A DNA stretch of 64,000 nucleotides. Source: Paguma larvata. Taxonomy: Eukaryota > Chordata > Mammalia > Carnivora > Viverridae. The notes below the pieces were generated by a model. The model worked only from the letters and a program-made list of their open reading frames with translations, had not been told where the DNA came from and ran no database searches. The position numbers and the translations under genes are program-made. The stretch covers positions 55,332,960 through 55,396,959 of the forward strand of contig CM057839.1 in NCBI GenBank assembly GCA_030068075.1, written 5' to 3'. Positions 1 through 13,370 of the stretch are shown here, in pieces; position 1 is the first letter of the stretch, and every line of letters begins with the position of its first letter.

Positions 1-1640
1 ATGCTGACTTACTTAAACTTGAGGTAGGTTGACTTATTAAGCTTGTAATAAAGTTCACAGAAAAAGAACCCCAGATAATTATGCTTTCATTTCTATCAGG
101 GTTTTTTCTTCTTTGCAATTCCTGATCATCTTTTGAAGTAAATCATACAAGGATTTTTTAAGAACTACTTCTCACAATAGCTTTCAAATGCCATCAGTAC
201 TGTGTTTGGTGCTAGACTTCTCTGAATGTCAATATGATGAGTATTTGTGTTTAGTTTTTCTACAGTAATTTGTAGGGGAACATTTATACTTTTTGTCTCT
301 TCGGGTGCTTGGCATATTGCCTTCGGGTATTGGTGTTGTTTTTAGAGGAGGAGGGTTAAAGGAAGTGAAAAAAGAACTTGGGGTTTTTGACACACTGGGG
401 CCTCGCTGGTCTTTGGGAGTTTTCGTACCTTTGAATTTGCTACTTAGTACAGTCTAAGTCTGTTCCCTTTCTGCCACTTGAGAAAATTCAAGAGCGCTGA
501 GCAACTCCAGCAAGATGTGAAGTTTGCTGTATTTGTAACCCCATTCAGTTAGGTCAGCATTTGCTGAGGACAGGTCACGGTGGTCTGTGTTGATTCTCTG
601 ATTACACGAAGCACAGCGTGATGTATTAATGCCCCTGCAGAGCCCTGAAGTTAAGAAAATAAGCTACCTTCAGGCCTCGGGTTTAGACGTTGTGCTGTGA
701 CTGTCAGCCACTGTGCCAGAATTTGGCTCCTTGTCTCCTAAATCCTTGACTCACAGTGGATGTCAGGAGAGAGACAGAAGCTGTTATATCAAATCTACCT
801 CTGCTATAAAAGCAAGGTTCCTAAGTTCAAGCCTGAGCAAAGAGCAGCACCTGATTAGCAAGGCTTGTGCTGTGTAACAAACACACCAAACTTTAAAGTG
901 CAAAATTCCCAGTGAATCAGACACAGCATTAACTTGTGATAATGATGTCAATTCTTATTTAGGTTTTATTTAACTCTTTTTTTTTAGCTGGCCGCTGAGA
1001 GTTGGGATCTTCTCTTGCTTTCTTTGCTGTCAAAGTGGGTTTCTGTTGCATTTCATTATGTGTACATATCCTCCTTGGAAGTGAAAAAAAAATCCTATTC
1101 ATGTTTTTAAGTGACCTTTACTACTTTTTTGGTAAATAAGATGGAAATTATAATTTGTATACTCTCTAGAGACTCATGTAGCTTACTTTCACTTCTGCGG
1201 GTTTCTAGTTCATCTGACCATTTTGAGTTTTCTTGAATAAGACTATTCGAAACTATTTCTGTAACAACAAAATGTTAATTACCTTGGAATTGCCAGGTGG
1301 AGCCAACATAGTGGTGTCTATAGAGTTTGGCTCACTATTTCCCTGAAACATCCGCCCTCTAATTGCCATCTGCACAGAAGAAATATCCCAAGAGCGAATG
1401 CAGTTGGTGTGTGCATTTTACTTACCTATATCTGTCCCACTGTGATATTTTCACATCCAGTAGTGCTACATGTAACAAGTAAGGAGATTTAACTTTGCAT
1501 TGCTACTCCAAGTCCATATACAATGAGAAACTTTTGGGTATAGATGACATAACTCTTCTGGGATAATATAAACCATAAAATTCTATAAACCTAAGATAAT
1601 TTAATCTTAAACTTTACATTTTATTTCTTTATTTAAGGAC

Positions 1641-1850
1641 ATTTTTTTAATGTTTGTTTATTTTTGAGAGGGAGAGAGAGACAGAGTGAGTGGGGGAGGG
1701 ACAGAGAGAGAGGGAGACACAGAATCCGAAGCAGGCTCCAGGCTCTGAGCTGTCAGCACAGAACCTGATACAGGGCTTGAACTCACCAACTGCGAGATCA
1801 TGGGACCTGCGCTGAAATCGCAGCCACCAACGGAGCCACCCAGGCGCCCC
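1641..1850 (-). repeat. CAN-SINE (SINEC_Fc type)
   Basis: Reverse copy: T-rich tail and TTTATTTTTGAGAG at the left, GAGCCACCCAGGCGCCCC at the right. About 210 bp and full length; no clear target-site duplication. Confidence 0.93.
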
Positions 1851-2382
1851 TATATTAGGTTTTAAAAGCATTAATATAATTGGTGTTGGTTTGATGATTT
1901 TCATGTTGAGCTTAGTTGAGAGTAGAATAACTTTGCCACCTTCAGATGATAGAAAGGATGGATTGAAGTATGGATCTCAGGATCCTTTGAGGCAAGAACA
2001 GAGGCATTGAGACTGACGATCCAGAAGAGGGGCCATGTGGGTATATGGCGGACAGTTTTGTGGGAATTCCTGGGTAATAGGAAGAAGAAAGAAATAAAGG
2101 AATTGTAGAACACCCAACTCTTAAAATGGTGTTTTCTTATCTGTTTAATTTCTCCTTCGCCTCTATCCTTTTCCCCTTTTATATAAGTCACTTCTGTGCT
2201 GTTTCTCTTTGTTCACCTCTCTGTGCTTTAATACCTGTTCTATAGTGTTGAATCCTGACTCATTAAAGGAATTGATAGCTGCATAGAGAAAATTAAGAAG
2301 TATGTCTCTTACTTTTTAGAGGTGTTATATTAGGGTATATGAAAAATGTGTGTACATCCTCTAAACTCTTTGAAAGCCAGGT

Positions 2383-2383
<1 letters not shown>

Positions 2384-2423
<40 letters not shown>
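2384..2423 (+). repeat. (TG)n microsatellite
   Basis: About 20 uninterrupted TG units. Confidence 0.95.
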
Positions 2424-2426
<3 letters not shown>

Positions 2427-4807
2427 CATGTATTTAATATACATGTAATTATTTTTGATATGTATATGTAATTACTTTGCTACCATCTTTTAAATTTACT
2501 TCATGAGTATAAATATGTAACATAAAATAATAACATAGGGAAAGTTTTAAAGTGACCAGGAAGACGGTTCCCTTGTTCACATGTTAAGCCTTTATTTCCC
2601 AATTTATTGGGTTTAGTTGGAATATGTCTTCCAAGACTTGGACCATTGGCAATTGAGTTATTTTTCTGTTTGATAGTGATTTTGAAGTACGGTGTTACAT
2701 TTGCCTGAAAGATTTATTTGTAACTTGTAAAATAGTAGATGACTGTCACATCTGTTTATTTGCAAATATATAACAATGTCTGGGAAATATCAGTGGCATC
2801 TAATGAACTCTTTATCTCTTCTAAGACGTTGCGTGGTGTCAGCCGCACTATAGTGTTGTCTGTGTGAGTTCTTTCTGTGCTCAAACTCCAGCCCCACTCC
2901 AAGCCCTCCGAAGCTGCTAACCAAGAGGACATCGAGAATATCGTGCATGTGTGTGATCACGATCTATGTCCCCTCAACGATATCCAGGATTGGGCACTGT
3001 GGCCTTTTCAGTTCTTTTCTACCCCTCGTGAAAATTAAGTCGATGAAATAAAATTTATTTCTTTTTGGGTACCGTGAAGGGGCCTGGTGGACTCCTGTTG
3101 TCCTTAGCGTTTGGAAGAGAGGCTGCCAGTCTGTGCACTTGGAAATGAAGGAAGGGGCTTAGGAAGCTGCAGACTTACTACCTTGCAGAAGAACTGAGTT
3201 GTCTTCAGTGCAGTTTTTTCTGTGACAAATGGGGTATTATGCCAAAGAAAGAAGCTTATATTCTAGACAGAAGCATATCGTCAAATCATGACGTCATCAC
3301 CAATTTAGAGGTATCGGGGAAATCTGTATACATTTCAGAAAATTAAAGAAAAACTGTAACTTGCTTTAAGGCACACATGTCATGTGGACTCTGTTGGCCG
3401 TAGCATGTTCTGAAAAGCTTTCGCAAATAGGCAAGTTCATCGGGCTTTACCAATCAGTACCGAAACTGCTTTCTCTTCCGAAGTGCTGAGGGGTTTTTCC
3501 TCTAATTTCTATTACTTACAAATAAAGAACTGTTTAGATAGAATCATGTAGAGACGCTGCTCTTCCAATGTTCACAGATTTCATGTTTCTGTACTTAAAA
3601 TTAAACGATGGTCTTAGTGTATTTTTAATTTTTCTCTTTTTTAATAAACCACATTTAGAACTCAGTAGTTTTGTACATTTCAAAGTAGGAGAGGTACCAT
3701 ATGAAGTTACATTGAATTGAGGGGAAACATTCAAAATTTCATCACACCCTCTGGGATATATTGGGCATTTCGGCCGAGGAAACAGCCATAAATATTTGAT
3801 GGTGATGGTGGTAATGATGACAATGAAGAGGATGGTGGGGGTGGTGTTACTCCCCATTGCCTACACAGCTTCTTGGCTGAGCGGATCTCTCAGAGATATT
3901 ATCTTTAAAATGTCAAGTGGCTGCTTAGTGCCAGAAACCCAATTCCTGTCTTAGACTAGAGATGGGTGTAATTAGCACATGCACAATAAAACTCTTCACT
4001 GTGAAACACAGCGAAAAACACTTCAGCGTTTTTCCACATGCTAGAAATGTCAGATTCGTGGAAAGTATTAATTTATGGCTGTTTGCGTAGCCTGTGTTTG
4101 AAGGCTCTGGGCTTTTAATCTTCGCCTCTTGGTGTTCACAACAAAAGGTTATGTTAGTTTAGTGTAGGTGCCACTGTGTCTCTTCCTGTTATAAAGTGTC
4201 TTAATCCCAGAAACGTGGCCAAGAACAATGAAAATGATTAAGCGAGACCTGTTCCTATAGAGGAACAAACACTTTGAACCTGAGCTACACAGGAAAGCCT
4301 TTCAAAGTTTAAGCTCTATTTTAAGGTGCTGGAGAGGTTGTTGTTGATGAGACCGTGGAGAAAATGTACCTTAGGAAAATAAAACAACACAGACTAGCAA
4401 ATGCTTGGCAACAGAGGGGTGTTACGAATAGGGACTTTAGCTTAAAAGTTTCATCTCTGAGAGGTTCAGGAATAGAAGCTGCCAGAAATTGAAGGTTCTT
4501 TACAGCATTTGATCATTATTGCTTCCAGAACTCTTGGCGAGTGGTTTTACTTTCTGAGGGTGAAACACACAGATCAGGAGCTGGTTTCTTTGTTAGAAGC
4601 TCCTACCTCTACTAGTCCGTTTAGGAGTAGTTTCTGAGGCATTGCCTGTGAAGAAAAGGGCAGTCTCTTGAACAAAATGTTATCACACCATAAAAGGAAT
4701 CTGTTTTGGATGCTTTTTCTGAGGCCTGGCATCCTTTTTGGCTGCTAAACAATGTGCAAAAAGAGCCAACTTCCTGGTGGCCATATAACCTGTATCCCTA
4801 CATTCCT

Positions 4808-4834
4808 GGGGGGCGGGGGGGCGGGTTGGGAGGG
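4808..4834 (+). other. G-quadruplex motif
   Basis: Five runs of three or more G within 27 nt (runs of 6, 7, 3, 3 and 3) separated by single C, C, TT and A. This fits the canonical G3+N1-7 pattern on the transcribed RNA-like strand of LRCH1. Confidence 0.7.
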
Positions 4835-5407
4835 TCCTTCTGAGAAATAATCTTTAATCCTAAGAATGTTTCACTGTTTGAAGCATCTTGCGTGCTAGGG
4901 TTGCCTTAGCACAGATTTTATAGTTTTGTTGTAAACTAAATTAATTTTTTGTTCCTAAGAATTTTAATTTTATCCCTAAGAAATGCTCCCTCTCCTTGCA
5001 CTGACATTTCAGAAGAAGGTCTCAGTTGTAAGAGAGCATTTATTCTTTCTAGAAACTGAGAATATTGATGGTGTCTTTTTAAACTGAAAAGGGGGAGGAA
5101 ATTTCTTCAAGACAACGGTATCCCAGATGCTTTTACGAAGGTCTTACTTTATTTTCAAAGGGAAAATGAGCTATTTTGGAATTGACCTTCGGTAGTTAGG
5201 TTGTGTTTTATCAAACGACAGGTCAGCAGGAAGATACCAAAACAACAGCAAACTGTGTCGTAATTTGGAAGCATTGTCTTAAAATTTGAAAGTATTTTTT
5301 GTAGAATGCTAGAGTTGGAAATGGCCACCAGCTCCATCAGTTGCACGACCACTGGTTTATGGGTTAAGACTTGTGTTTTCTAGTGTGCTCCCTGGGCATT
5401 TGTTTTC

Positions 5408-5644
5408 TTTTTCTTTTCTTTTTTTTTTTTTTTTTTTTTAACATTTATTTATTTTTGAGAGACATAGAGATAGAGTGTGAGCAGAGGAAGGGCAGAGAGA
5501 GAGGGAGACACAGAATCTGAAGCAGGCTCCAGGCTCTGATGAGCCATCAGCACAGAGCCCAATGCGGGACTCGAGCTCACAGGCCGCGAGATCATGACCT
5601 GAGCTGAAGTTGGCCGCTTAACCGACTGAGCCACCCAGGCGCCC
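5408..5644 (-). repeat. CAN-SINE with perfect 16-bp target-site duplication
   Basis: Reverse full-length copy with a long pure T-run (reverse of its poly-A tail). It is flanked by CTGGGCATTTGTTTTC at 5392-5407 and 5645-5660. The intact duplication and tail point to a recent insertion. Confidence 0.95.
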
Positions 5645-6353
5645 CTGGGCATTTGTTTTCAAGGCAGAACCTACAGACAGTGGTCCCTAAAATTTTTAAT
5701 ACATTTATAAATTGCAGGGCCAATAAAATTATGTATATTGGCATTGGTAGCTGTCAGACTTTATTAAGGGTGAATGAGTTAATAGTAGGATATTTCTTAT
5801 CAGATTCCATTCCTTTTAGTATGGTTCATACTTGGCCAGACTTCCAAAGAGGATTTTTCCATTACACGTGTCACCTGATAACAGATGTTGTTTTAGGTCG
5901 GTGTTTGTATTAAACAGGAACAGAGAGACACAAAAGGGACATTATGGCTTTGATGGCTAGCGTACTGTCAGAATGTGCTGATTTTGTTTTCAGTTCTGCT
6001 TCTGATCTTAATAAAATTTTTAAGATCTTTGTGCCGCTTTCCCTTCGAAATGGGGTAAAGACTTACAGCTAATTCATTATATAGATGTTTTGTATATAGT
6101 AATGCTCAAAGTGTCTTTCTGCAGGTCAAAATGAACAAGATGCAAATTACGTTTATTTTTCTAACTAGACAGATAAAAACCCTTTGGAACATTGCCAATG
6201 CATCAATAATCAACTTATTCTGTTTCTTCTAAGAACATCGCAGTTTTCCAAGTCTTATAACAACAAGTACTGTCATCAAGAAGGGGGAAGGAGAAAAGGA
6301 GCGTATACATAAAGAGGAGGGTGTGGATTCCAAATTATTTTTGGAATAATTTT

Positions 6354-6404
6354 CATCATCGTCATTGTCGTCCTGGTCGCCATCATCTTCCTCGTCATCA
6401 CCTC
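6354..6404 (-). repeat. Imperfect trinucleotide tract (GAY/GAR read in reverse)
   Basis: On the minus strand this reads as a run of Asp and Glu codons (about 17) with Gly, Gln and Asn interruptions. There is no recognisable gene around it, so I treat it as a simple repeat. Confidence 0.6.
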
Positions 6405-6719
6405 TTAATAGCCAAATAGGATTTAGCTGTTAACACCATCATATTTGGGTCCTTCAGCAACCCTTTGCTTTAGGTAGGGCATAGGGAAGTGATTTATCTC
6501 CCAGCCATACTGGTTCACAAGTAAGAATAATAGAAATTAGTGGAATTTATTTGGATAGCAATTATGGCTTGCCTGACGTTTTCACCTTTGTTATCTTGTC
6601 TAACACTAACCATGCCCTTTAGGACAGTTTCATTCTCTCAAAAATGGTTGCTAGAGAATTGTCCAGAAGACCAACATAAATATTTAAATAAAGGAGGGCT
6701 TTTGTAATTTTACACATTT

Positions 6720-8660
6720 CTATTATAATCTGCAGTCGGTTTGCCTTTCTGATTCCTAATACTGTGAATTTGTGTTCCCTTATTCCTTTTTTAGAAGTCC
6801 GTCTCTTTTGATTTTATATTTTTTGGTTAGATCAGCTTTTAATTTTAGTGACCAATATTTTTGGGTTTTTATCTTCTGTTTCATTAGTTTCTGATTTTAT
6901 CTATCATATTTCCATCTCTGTATTTTCTTATATGTTTATTTTTTTTCTAATTTCTGGAGTTTAGGATATGTAGATCATTAATCTCATAGGAGCATTTAAG
7001 GTTATGAATTTCCCTATATATAATGCTTTAGCTGATTCCTAAAAGTTGTGATGCGAGGTATGTTTTAAATCACTCTTTAAAACCTTTCTAATTTTCAATA
7101 TTGTTTCTTTGACCCATGCATTCACTATAGAATAGATTCTTAAAGTTACCTTCTAAAATTGATTTTTAATGTCGTTGCGTTGTGTTGAGAGAATATTTTG
7201 TCTGATGTTGATTCGTTACATTGGTTGAGATTTGCTTTATAGCCTATGTGTAGGTTGTGTAGTTAATTTTGTAAATATTCCATGTGTGCTTAGCAAGTAT
7301 GTATGTCCTCTAAGTGTTTATGTGGTTCTAGTAAATCCATTAAGTATGGGGCTCATACCCTAACACATGCTTTGCCTGTTCAATATATATCTGTTACTGA
7401 GAGATGTGCTTTAAGCAAAATAGGATGATTGTGGATTTGTTGGTTTTTACCCCTATAATTCCATCCATTCTTAATATATGTATTTTAAGGCCAAGTTATA
7501 GGCCAAGTATTTTGAGCCCAAGTTCAAAAGTGTATGTCTTTCTTCAAACTGCAAGTTTTATCATTGTGTAGTGATTCACTTTATCCCTAAAATGCTTTTT
7601 TCGACTTACAGTCTATTGTATATGAAATTAACACATACATCTTAGCTTTCTTCGGTGTCTTTTGCTCACATATATGTTTTCACTTCCTCGTTTTCAACCT
7701 TTCAACCTTAGTTTAGGTAGGTATGTCTGCGGATTTATATTTTTCTTCTCATTTGGTATTTTGTTTGTCAGGATTCTCTTTGCTTTCTTTGCCCAGCCCT
7801 TTCCTACCTTCTATTGAATATTTCAAGTTTTATTTATTTTAATTTCTTTCTTCCTCTGGTTTAGAAGTTTGTCATTATATCTTTATACTTTTAATTGAAA
7901 GGCAACCTATAAAAAAAAAGGCTACCTATAAATTGTTAACTTGAATATATGACTTACAAAAGCCTAAAGTTCTAAAGGTAGAAAATACCTCTCCCATTCT
8001 CCCCAAATTGATAACATTTACAGAGAGCTTTAATTGCAAGCACGCTTCTGCAAGCATATCTTATTTTTATTCTATATTTAAGGTCCCTCTTGACTTTTTA
8101 CCTTGATTCGGGTCAACTAATGCTTATTTGTACTTACCTGTATTTTTTACCAGATTCTCTGCTTTTCCATCTCACTCCTTGTAGGGTGAATCTCCTTCTT
8201 TATAACATGTGTTCTTTTTACAGTCTTTTTCTGAAATGTCTTTTCACCTCATTCTTGACAGAAGGTTCAATTCTTAGGATAAAGTTTTAGACTGTATTAT
8301 TGTAAAGTTTTAAGTGGAAGTTCTTTTCTGTTATATTTCAAAGATATTATGTTTTCTGGCCGCTGTGTTGCTATAGAGAAATCCTTTGCTAATGTTAATG
8401 AATTAGGCTTGTAGAGAATTTTTCATGTTTTTCCTTTGGATTTCTCCCGCTAACTTCTTTTTATCTTTGTTGCTCTCTGTTTTTTGTTATGTTTGCTGTC
8501 TTGATTTACCTGGCTATGAACTTTGTTTTGCTCCCTGAGCCTGAAGATTCACGTATTTCGTCATTGTCTTTGTCTTTTTTCATATTACCTCTTCCTCCAT
8601 TTTTCTATTATTTCTGCCTACTTTGGGTACTCTCTATTAGTTAACTTAGCTCTTTCATTC
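6720..8660 (-). mobile_element. Degraded L1 (antisense), ORF2 and 3' region
   Basis: AT-rich sequence whose reverse complement resembles L1 ORF2 and the 3' end. Landmarks on the plus strand are the ATTGGTTGAGATTTGCTTTA area near 7220, TTCCATGTGTGCTTAGCAAG near 7277 and the 3' region near 8340-8500. It is heavily mutated with no usable frame, so old. Boundaries are approximate. Confidence 0.7.
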
Positions 8661-11123
8661 TTTCTCATTTTAAATTTGCGGTAGTTTTCAAACACAAGAA
8701 TGTTTAAACATATGGAGAGTGGAAGGACAGTCATACTTTGAAAGCAGGAAAACTTGTAGTTTTGTGGGATCCTTAACGGAAAAGACTCTCAGTGACTGGC
8801 GTGTGTAGTGCAAGAACTCCGTATTTTGGCTCATTAGTGAGAACTGATGCACTCCCTTACCCTTATAATAGTATACTTTGTTGGTTGGCTAAAAATGAAC
8901 TTTGACTTCATACTGAATTTCTATGAGTTAAGTTATTTTATTATAAAATTAGATGTGAACAAGTCTTGAAGCCTTTGAGTCATTAAATCGGAGCGTGCAA
9001 GAATTTGACTTCTTAATCTTCCGTCCTTTCTTTGTTGGATTCTGCCTAATTATCATCCTCCATGCCTACTCCCTGTCGTCTTAACTTGAGGGTCAGATGG
9101 AATTAGGGCTTTTTAAAGGCGAGTGGGTTCTGACCGCGTTCTGGAGGCGTAAGGGCCAGACCAGGGCTTTTGTTTTTCTCGCTGCTCTACTTACTTGTTA
9201 GTAACAATTAAAGTAACAGGGCAAATAAAAAATTTTTGTTTGCAAGAATCGCTTTTGAGAAAAGAGGACACAGTCTTGGTTTTCTCAGCTTCCCAAATCA
9301 AATCTAAATACATTGCTTCATTTTCAAAAGTAAAAAAAAATATGCTGTAGTAAGCTGAAAAATTGTAGAATATGATGTTAAAAATATTATCCTACTTCTG
9401 AAAGGAATACTTGTGAGAACTAAGAGAGGGAAGATCTTGGTAAAATAACGTAGCCAAGAATTTCGGCATGCGTAATAATCAAAAATAGACTTCTCCAGGG
9501 AAGATAAATTAAGTCAAGAATAAATACGTATTCTGTGGTTCTTTATCTGGAAGCATTCAAGGGATGGGATGTTTAGGCAACAGAGTTTATTCTGTGAGGC
9601 ATTGTTTTTTTCATCTCCTGCCGTTTCCTGGAACGCCTTCATACTCTCTGGACCAGATGGACTGTCAGGACAGGTGGAATGAGATAATCTCTTTGAACAG
9701 TAAGAAAATAGCCAGAAGATTTGGGTCACTTTCAGACTTGGATCATGTGGAACTGTGTTATCTATTAATCTAAGCATATCCACCTTAACCTTATGAAATC
9801 AGGCAGTGTTTTTCTGATACCCCTTTTGGCAGCTGGGAAGCCCTAGCAGAAAGGAATGTGAAAATAACATACGAAAACCAACCCCTTTCACTCAGTGGTT
9901 AATTCATCTATTCATGAATAGAGAATAATACATCGGGAGGACACTTACCCGCCAGACTCCATAAGAAAAAAAAAAAGTTATTTCTTTCTAATCTCAGTGA
10001 TGCCATTGGGTCAATCAAGGAATAAGTAAAACATTGTTTCCCCAAAGTATATTCTATGGAAAAGTGTTTTGTCAGATATGAGTATACTTACAAAAAAACA
10101 AAAACAAAAGCCAAAGTCCGTGTATTGTGCTAATCTGCACTATTTGTCTCCAAGCAACACAGAACTCTTCCCCTCTTTTTTTGTGAGACCTACCGTTTAG
10201 CATCTCCCAGCACAGTGCTTTCCAGAACACCAGTTTGTAAACACTAATTTAGAAGAATTTTTATCACCCACTGACTCCTTTAAGAACTGACTTCATGCCT
10301 AGAAACAGACGAGGCTAAAAAGTATGTCCCTTCATGATGGGATCTTCAGAGGCCAAGTAATCTGTATGGACTCGATGTATTGAAGGAAGAAGCGAAATAA
10401 CAAGTAGAAGACAGAAAGGCCCAGGAAACACTAAAGCATAAAGTTTGTTTCACAGAGCTGCCATTCAAGCTGATGTATTTTTTATTTAGTACTTTAAAAA
10501 AAACTTTATTTGTTTATTATTTTTTATTACCTATCAAATAAAATGTGCAGTTTCTTTTGAGAAAAAAATACTGCAGAGTACAAGCAACATATCAGTCATT
10601 CACCAGTGCTCAAACAATTGTTATTTTTTATGACATTCATTCATAAGATGTTTTGTTCTTTTTCCCAGCTTCTTTCTTTATAGGATTGGACTTTGTTTGG
10701 AGGTGGTGAGAGGATTTTTTCAGAGGTTCTGAGAGGTCTATATTATATAATGAAAAAAAGAATGACCTGGACCGCAAGTCTGAAGCAGCTGAGTCTTTAA
10801 ATAGTCTGCACTGAAATTTTAATGTTGCAACGCCACGTCCCTATAGTTGAAACTAACCACCCGTTAAAGGGTAATTCTTTTAAAACGGTAGAATCAATGA
10901 CTCTCATACAAATACAACATCCATCAAAGATTATATGTATATAACATATACATATAATCCGTTAATGAAGAAAGCAGTAAGATGTTATAACCTGTTTAAA
11001 GGAGAATTCAGCACGCACAAACACATGCACGCACGCACGCTAGTGGACTTACTGAAATGAACTTATGAGTAGTTGCAGGAGGGCAGCAATCAATTGTAGT
11101 TCTACTGCACTCATGACAATTTG

Positions 11124-11348
11124 TGTTTTTTTTAAATTTCTTTAATGTGTATTTATTTTTGAGAGAGGGAGAAAGACAGCACCAGTGGGGGAGGGGGAGA
11201 GAGAGCGAGGGAGACACAGACTCCAAAGCAGGTTGCAGGCTCTGAGCTGTCAGCACAGAGCCCGCCGGAGGGCTTGAACTCACAGACCGTGAGATCATCA
11301 GCTGGGCTGAAGTTGGATGCTTAACCGACTGAGCCACCCAGACACCCC
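11124..11348 (-). repeat. CAN-SINE
   Basis: Reverse copy ending GAGCCACCCAGACACCCC. Full length, moderately diverged. Confidence 0.92.
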
Positions 11349-11784
11349 AGTTTGTCTGTGTTTCTACGCACAAAAATTATTTGTATTTCTCTCAGTTTTC
11401 AGTGTTAGAACAAATCACAGAGTTGTAAAGTAAGTCAAAGACCATGAAAAGCAGAAATATACTCTTCCATAACCTAGAAGGATATACCAGACAAGCCCCG
11501 AGCAGTGATCTTGCCCATTTCAAAATCATTCACGATGTGTCCCAATGTACCAAATAATTTTATTTAGATCATGGCATGTAAGCATCGTGCAGCTTTGTGA
11601 ACGATTTGAATGGGACTAGAGGTAGAAGAAAAGAATCAGCAGTAGTGTTCACTGTGGATCCTGAAACTCTTCTTCCATCGCCTGGGCCCCAAAGGCGGGG
11701 AGAGGCTGCCTGTGTGCAGGTGGGTGGCAGGGCAGGATTGAAGAGGCAACGCATGTGCCATGGGGTAGCACATTTACTCTTGTT

Positions 11785-11818
11785 GGGCCCGTCATTCGAA
11801 TGGGCCCGTCATTCGAAT
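11785..11818 (+). repeat. 17-bp perfect tandem duplication
   Basis: GGGCCCGTCATTCGAAT occurs twice back to back; each unit ends in the palindrome ATTCGAAT. Confidence 0.9.
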
Positions 11819-12894
11819 GATCTTGAGGGAATTTAAGCAACTCTTAGGAATAGTGGTCCCCCCTCTACCCTCAGTCCCAGCAAGAGACCACTGAGACCTC
11901 AGTACCAAGAGGAGAGAACAGCCTGGGATTTTTGGCAAGAGGCCACCTTGGATCATTTGGCAGGATGCCCGAAGTCGGCAGACCCTGGTTTAAAGAGTTA
12001 TTAGGACGAGCCTGAGACTCTTTCACTCCACGTGATGTGGAGGGTCCATAAAGGAAGTCTCACTGTATTTGCTAAGAGTTGCTAACGTTTTATCTTAAAT
12101 CTTGAGAAACCCATAGGAAGTATGTACTGCTCCAGCCGTTGAAAAATACATAACCGAGCTTAAAGTGGGACGCAGGTGATCGAGCTCAGAGAGACAGCGC
12201 CTAATCTTGTGAAAGGTTAAGTCTCCGAATTCACAGGCATGACGTATTTTCTCAAGTTCTTGAGCCGAGCAGGCACTCAGCGTACAAAAATAATTGGTTT
12301 CCTGTCAGCGTTTGACACCGTGGCATCGTCCTTCCTTGATTTGGTCACAGGCTTTCCTGCTTGCTTTTCTGGGTCTTTCTCTTTCTTCTTTCTTCCCTGT
12401 CTGGATGTTATTTCTCTTTTAGCACCTTATCGCCAGAATTCCCCAAAGCTCCATTTTTGGTTCTTAACTCTTCTCTCTCAGACCCGTGCCACAGGTGTCC
12501 CAAATATAGACTCCATCTCCTCGAGGCGTTTGGGCATTTGTCTTCATTTTCCCCATCGCCTGAAATTTTGTTCCTTTCAGATGCTTATTGACTCCTCAGA
12601 ATTCAGCATCTGCTAAACTAAGCTCACTTTCTTCTTTCCCAAATTAGCCTCCTCGTTCCTGTCCATGCTCCTGTTTTTCCCCAGCCCCCCAGCTTGGAAT
12701 CTCAGAAATTATCTTTGGCCCTGTCTTTCATCCTTTTACATAGACGTTAATCATTGAACGACAAGCCTAGTATCTCGTTGCCTCCTGCTTGGAATTTGGG
12801 GGCCATCTCCTACTGTTTTCCAGGCTTCCCTTCCCTTTTTATTCCAAAGTAAGTGACGAGAGGCTGGGTTATATTGGGGGAAGATCACACACAT

Positions 12895-13037
12895 TGGAAT
12901 GAATCCTAACCCGCTTGGTTTCAAACTACACAGCTCAGAGCAACTCACTAGCTAGGCAACTCGAAGCAAGTTTTTTTTTTTAAGGTTATTTATTTATTTT
13001 GAGAGAGACAGACACAGCATGAGCAGTGAAGGAACAG

Positions 13038-13069
<32 letters not shown>

Positions 13070-13370
13070 AGAATCCCAAGCAGCCTCCATGCTGCCAGTG
13101 CAGAACCCAGTGCGGGGGCAAACTCACGAACCATTAGATCATGACCTGAACTGAAACCAAGAGTCAAATGATTAACTGAGCGAGCCCCTGGGTGCCCCTG
13201 GAACAAGTGTTTTGAGCTCGCCGAACAACATCAATTTTTGCATCTCAAAGGTCGAGGTTTAATGCATACGTCACATCACTGTTGTGAATATAAATAAAAT
13301 ATAGTTGTCCAAGTGGCTAGCACAGTGCCTTATACATAATAACGACCCAAGAAATGTTTCTGGAATTGTC
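12895..13370 (+). repeat. MIR interrupted by a SINE
   Basis: GGAATGAATCCTAACCCGCT and CTCACTAGCTAGGCAAC before the SINE, GTTGTGAATATAAATAAAAT and GCTAGCACAGTGCCTTATAC after it. Forward MIR order with a 230-bp insertion. Confidence 0.6.
12970..13199 (-). repeat. CAN-SINE inserted in a MIR
   Basis: Reverse copy with an internal GA-repeat expansion at about 13036-13072. MIR-like sequence continues on both sides, so it landed inside an older element. Confidence 0.9.

Noticed and set aside
5625..5644. tRNA-like head of the SINEs (A-box-like and B-box-like GTTCGA)
   Set aside because: Part of tRNA-derived SINEs with diverged arms and no separate tRNA gene structure.
5449..5652. Reverse open frame with GAWVAQSVKRPTSAQVMIS-type translation (also near 11008, 31897, 32491, 36934, 45056, 55446, 60176)
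   Set aside because: These are translations of CAN-SINE copies; the same peptide recurs at every SINE.
6354..6404. Acidic Asp/Glu run on the minus strand as part of a processed pseudogene
   Set aside because: No homologous coding sequence on either side and no poly-A tail; better explained as an imperfect trinucleotide repeat.
9514..9783. Overlapping frames on both strands near 9514-9783
   Set aside because: Neither shows a domain, and the two frames mirror each other as chance openings.
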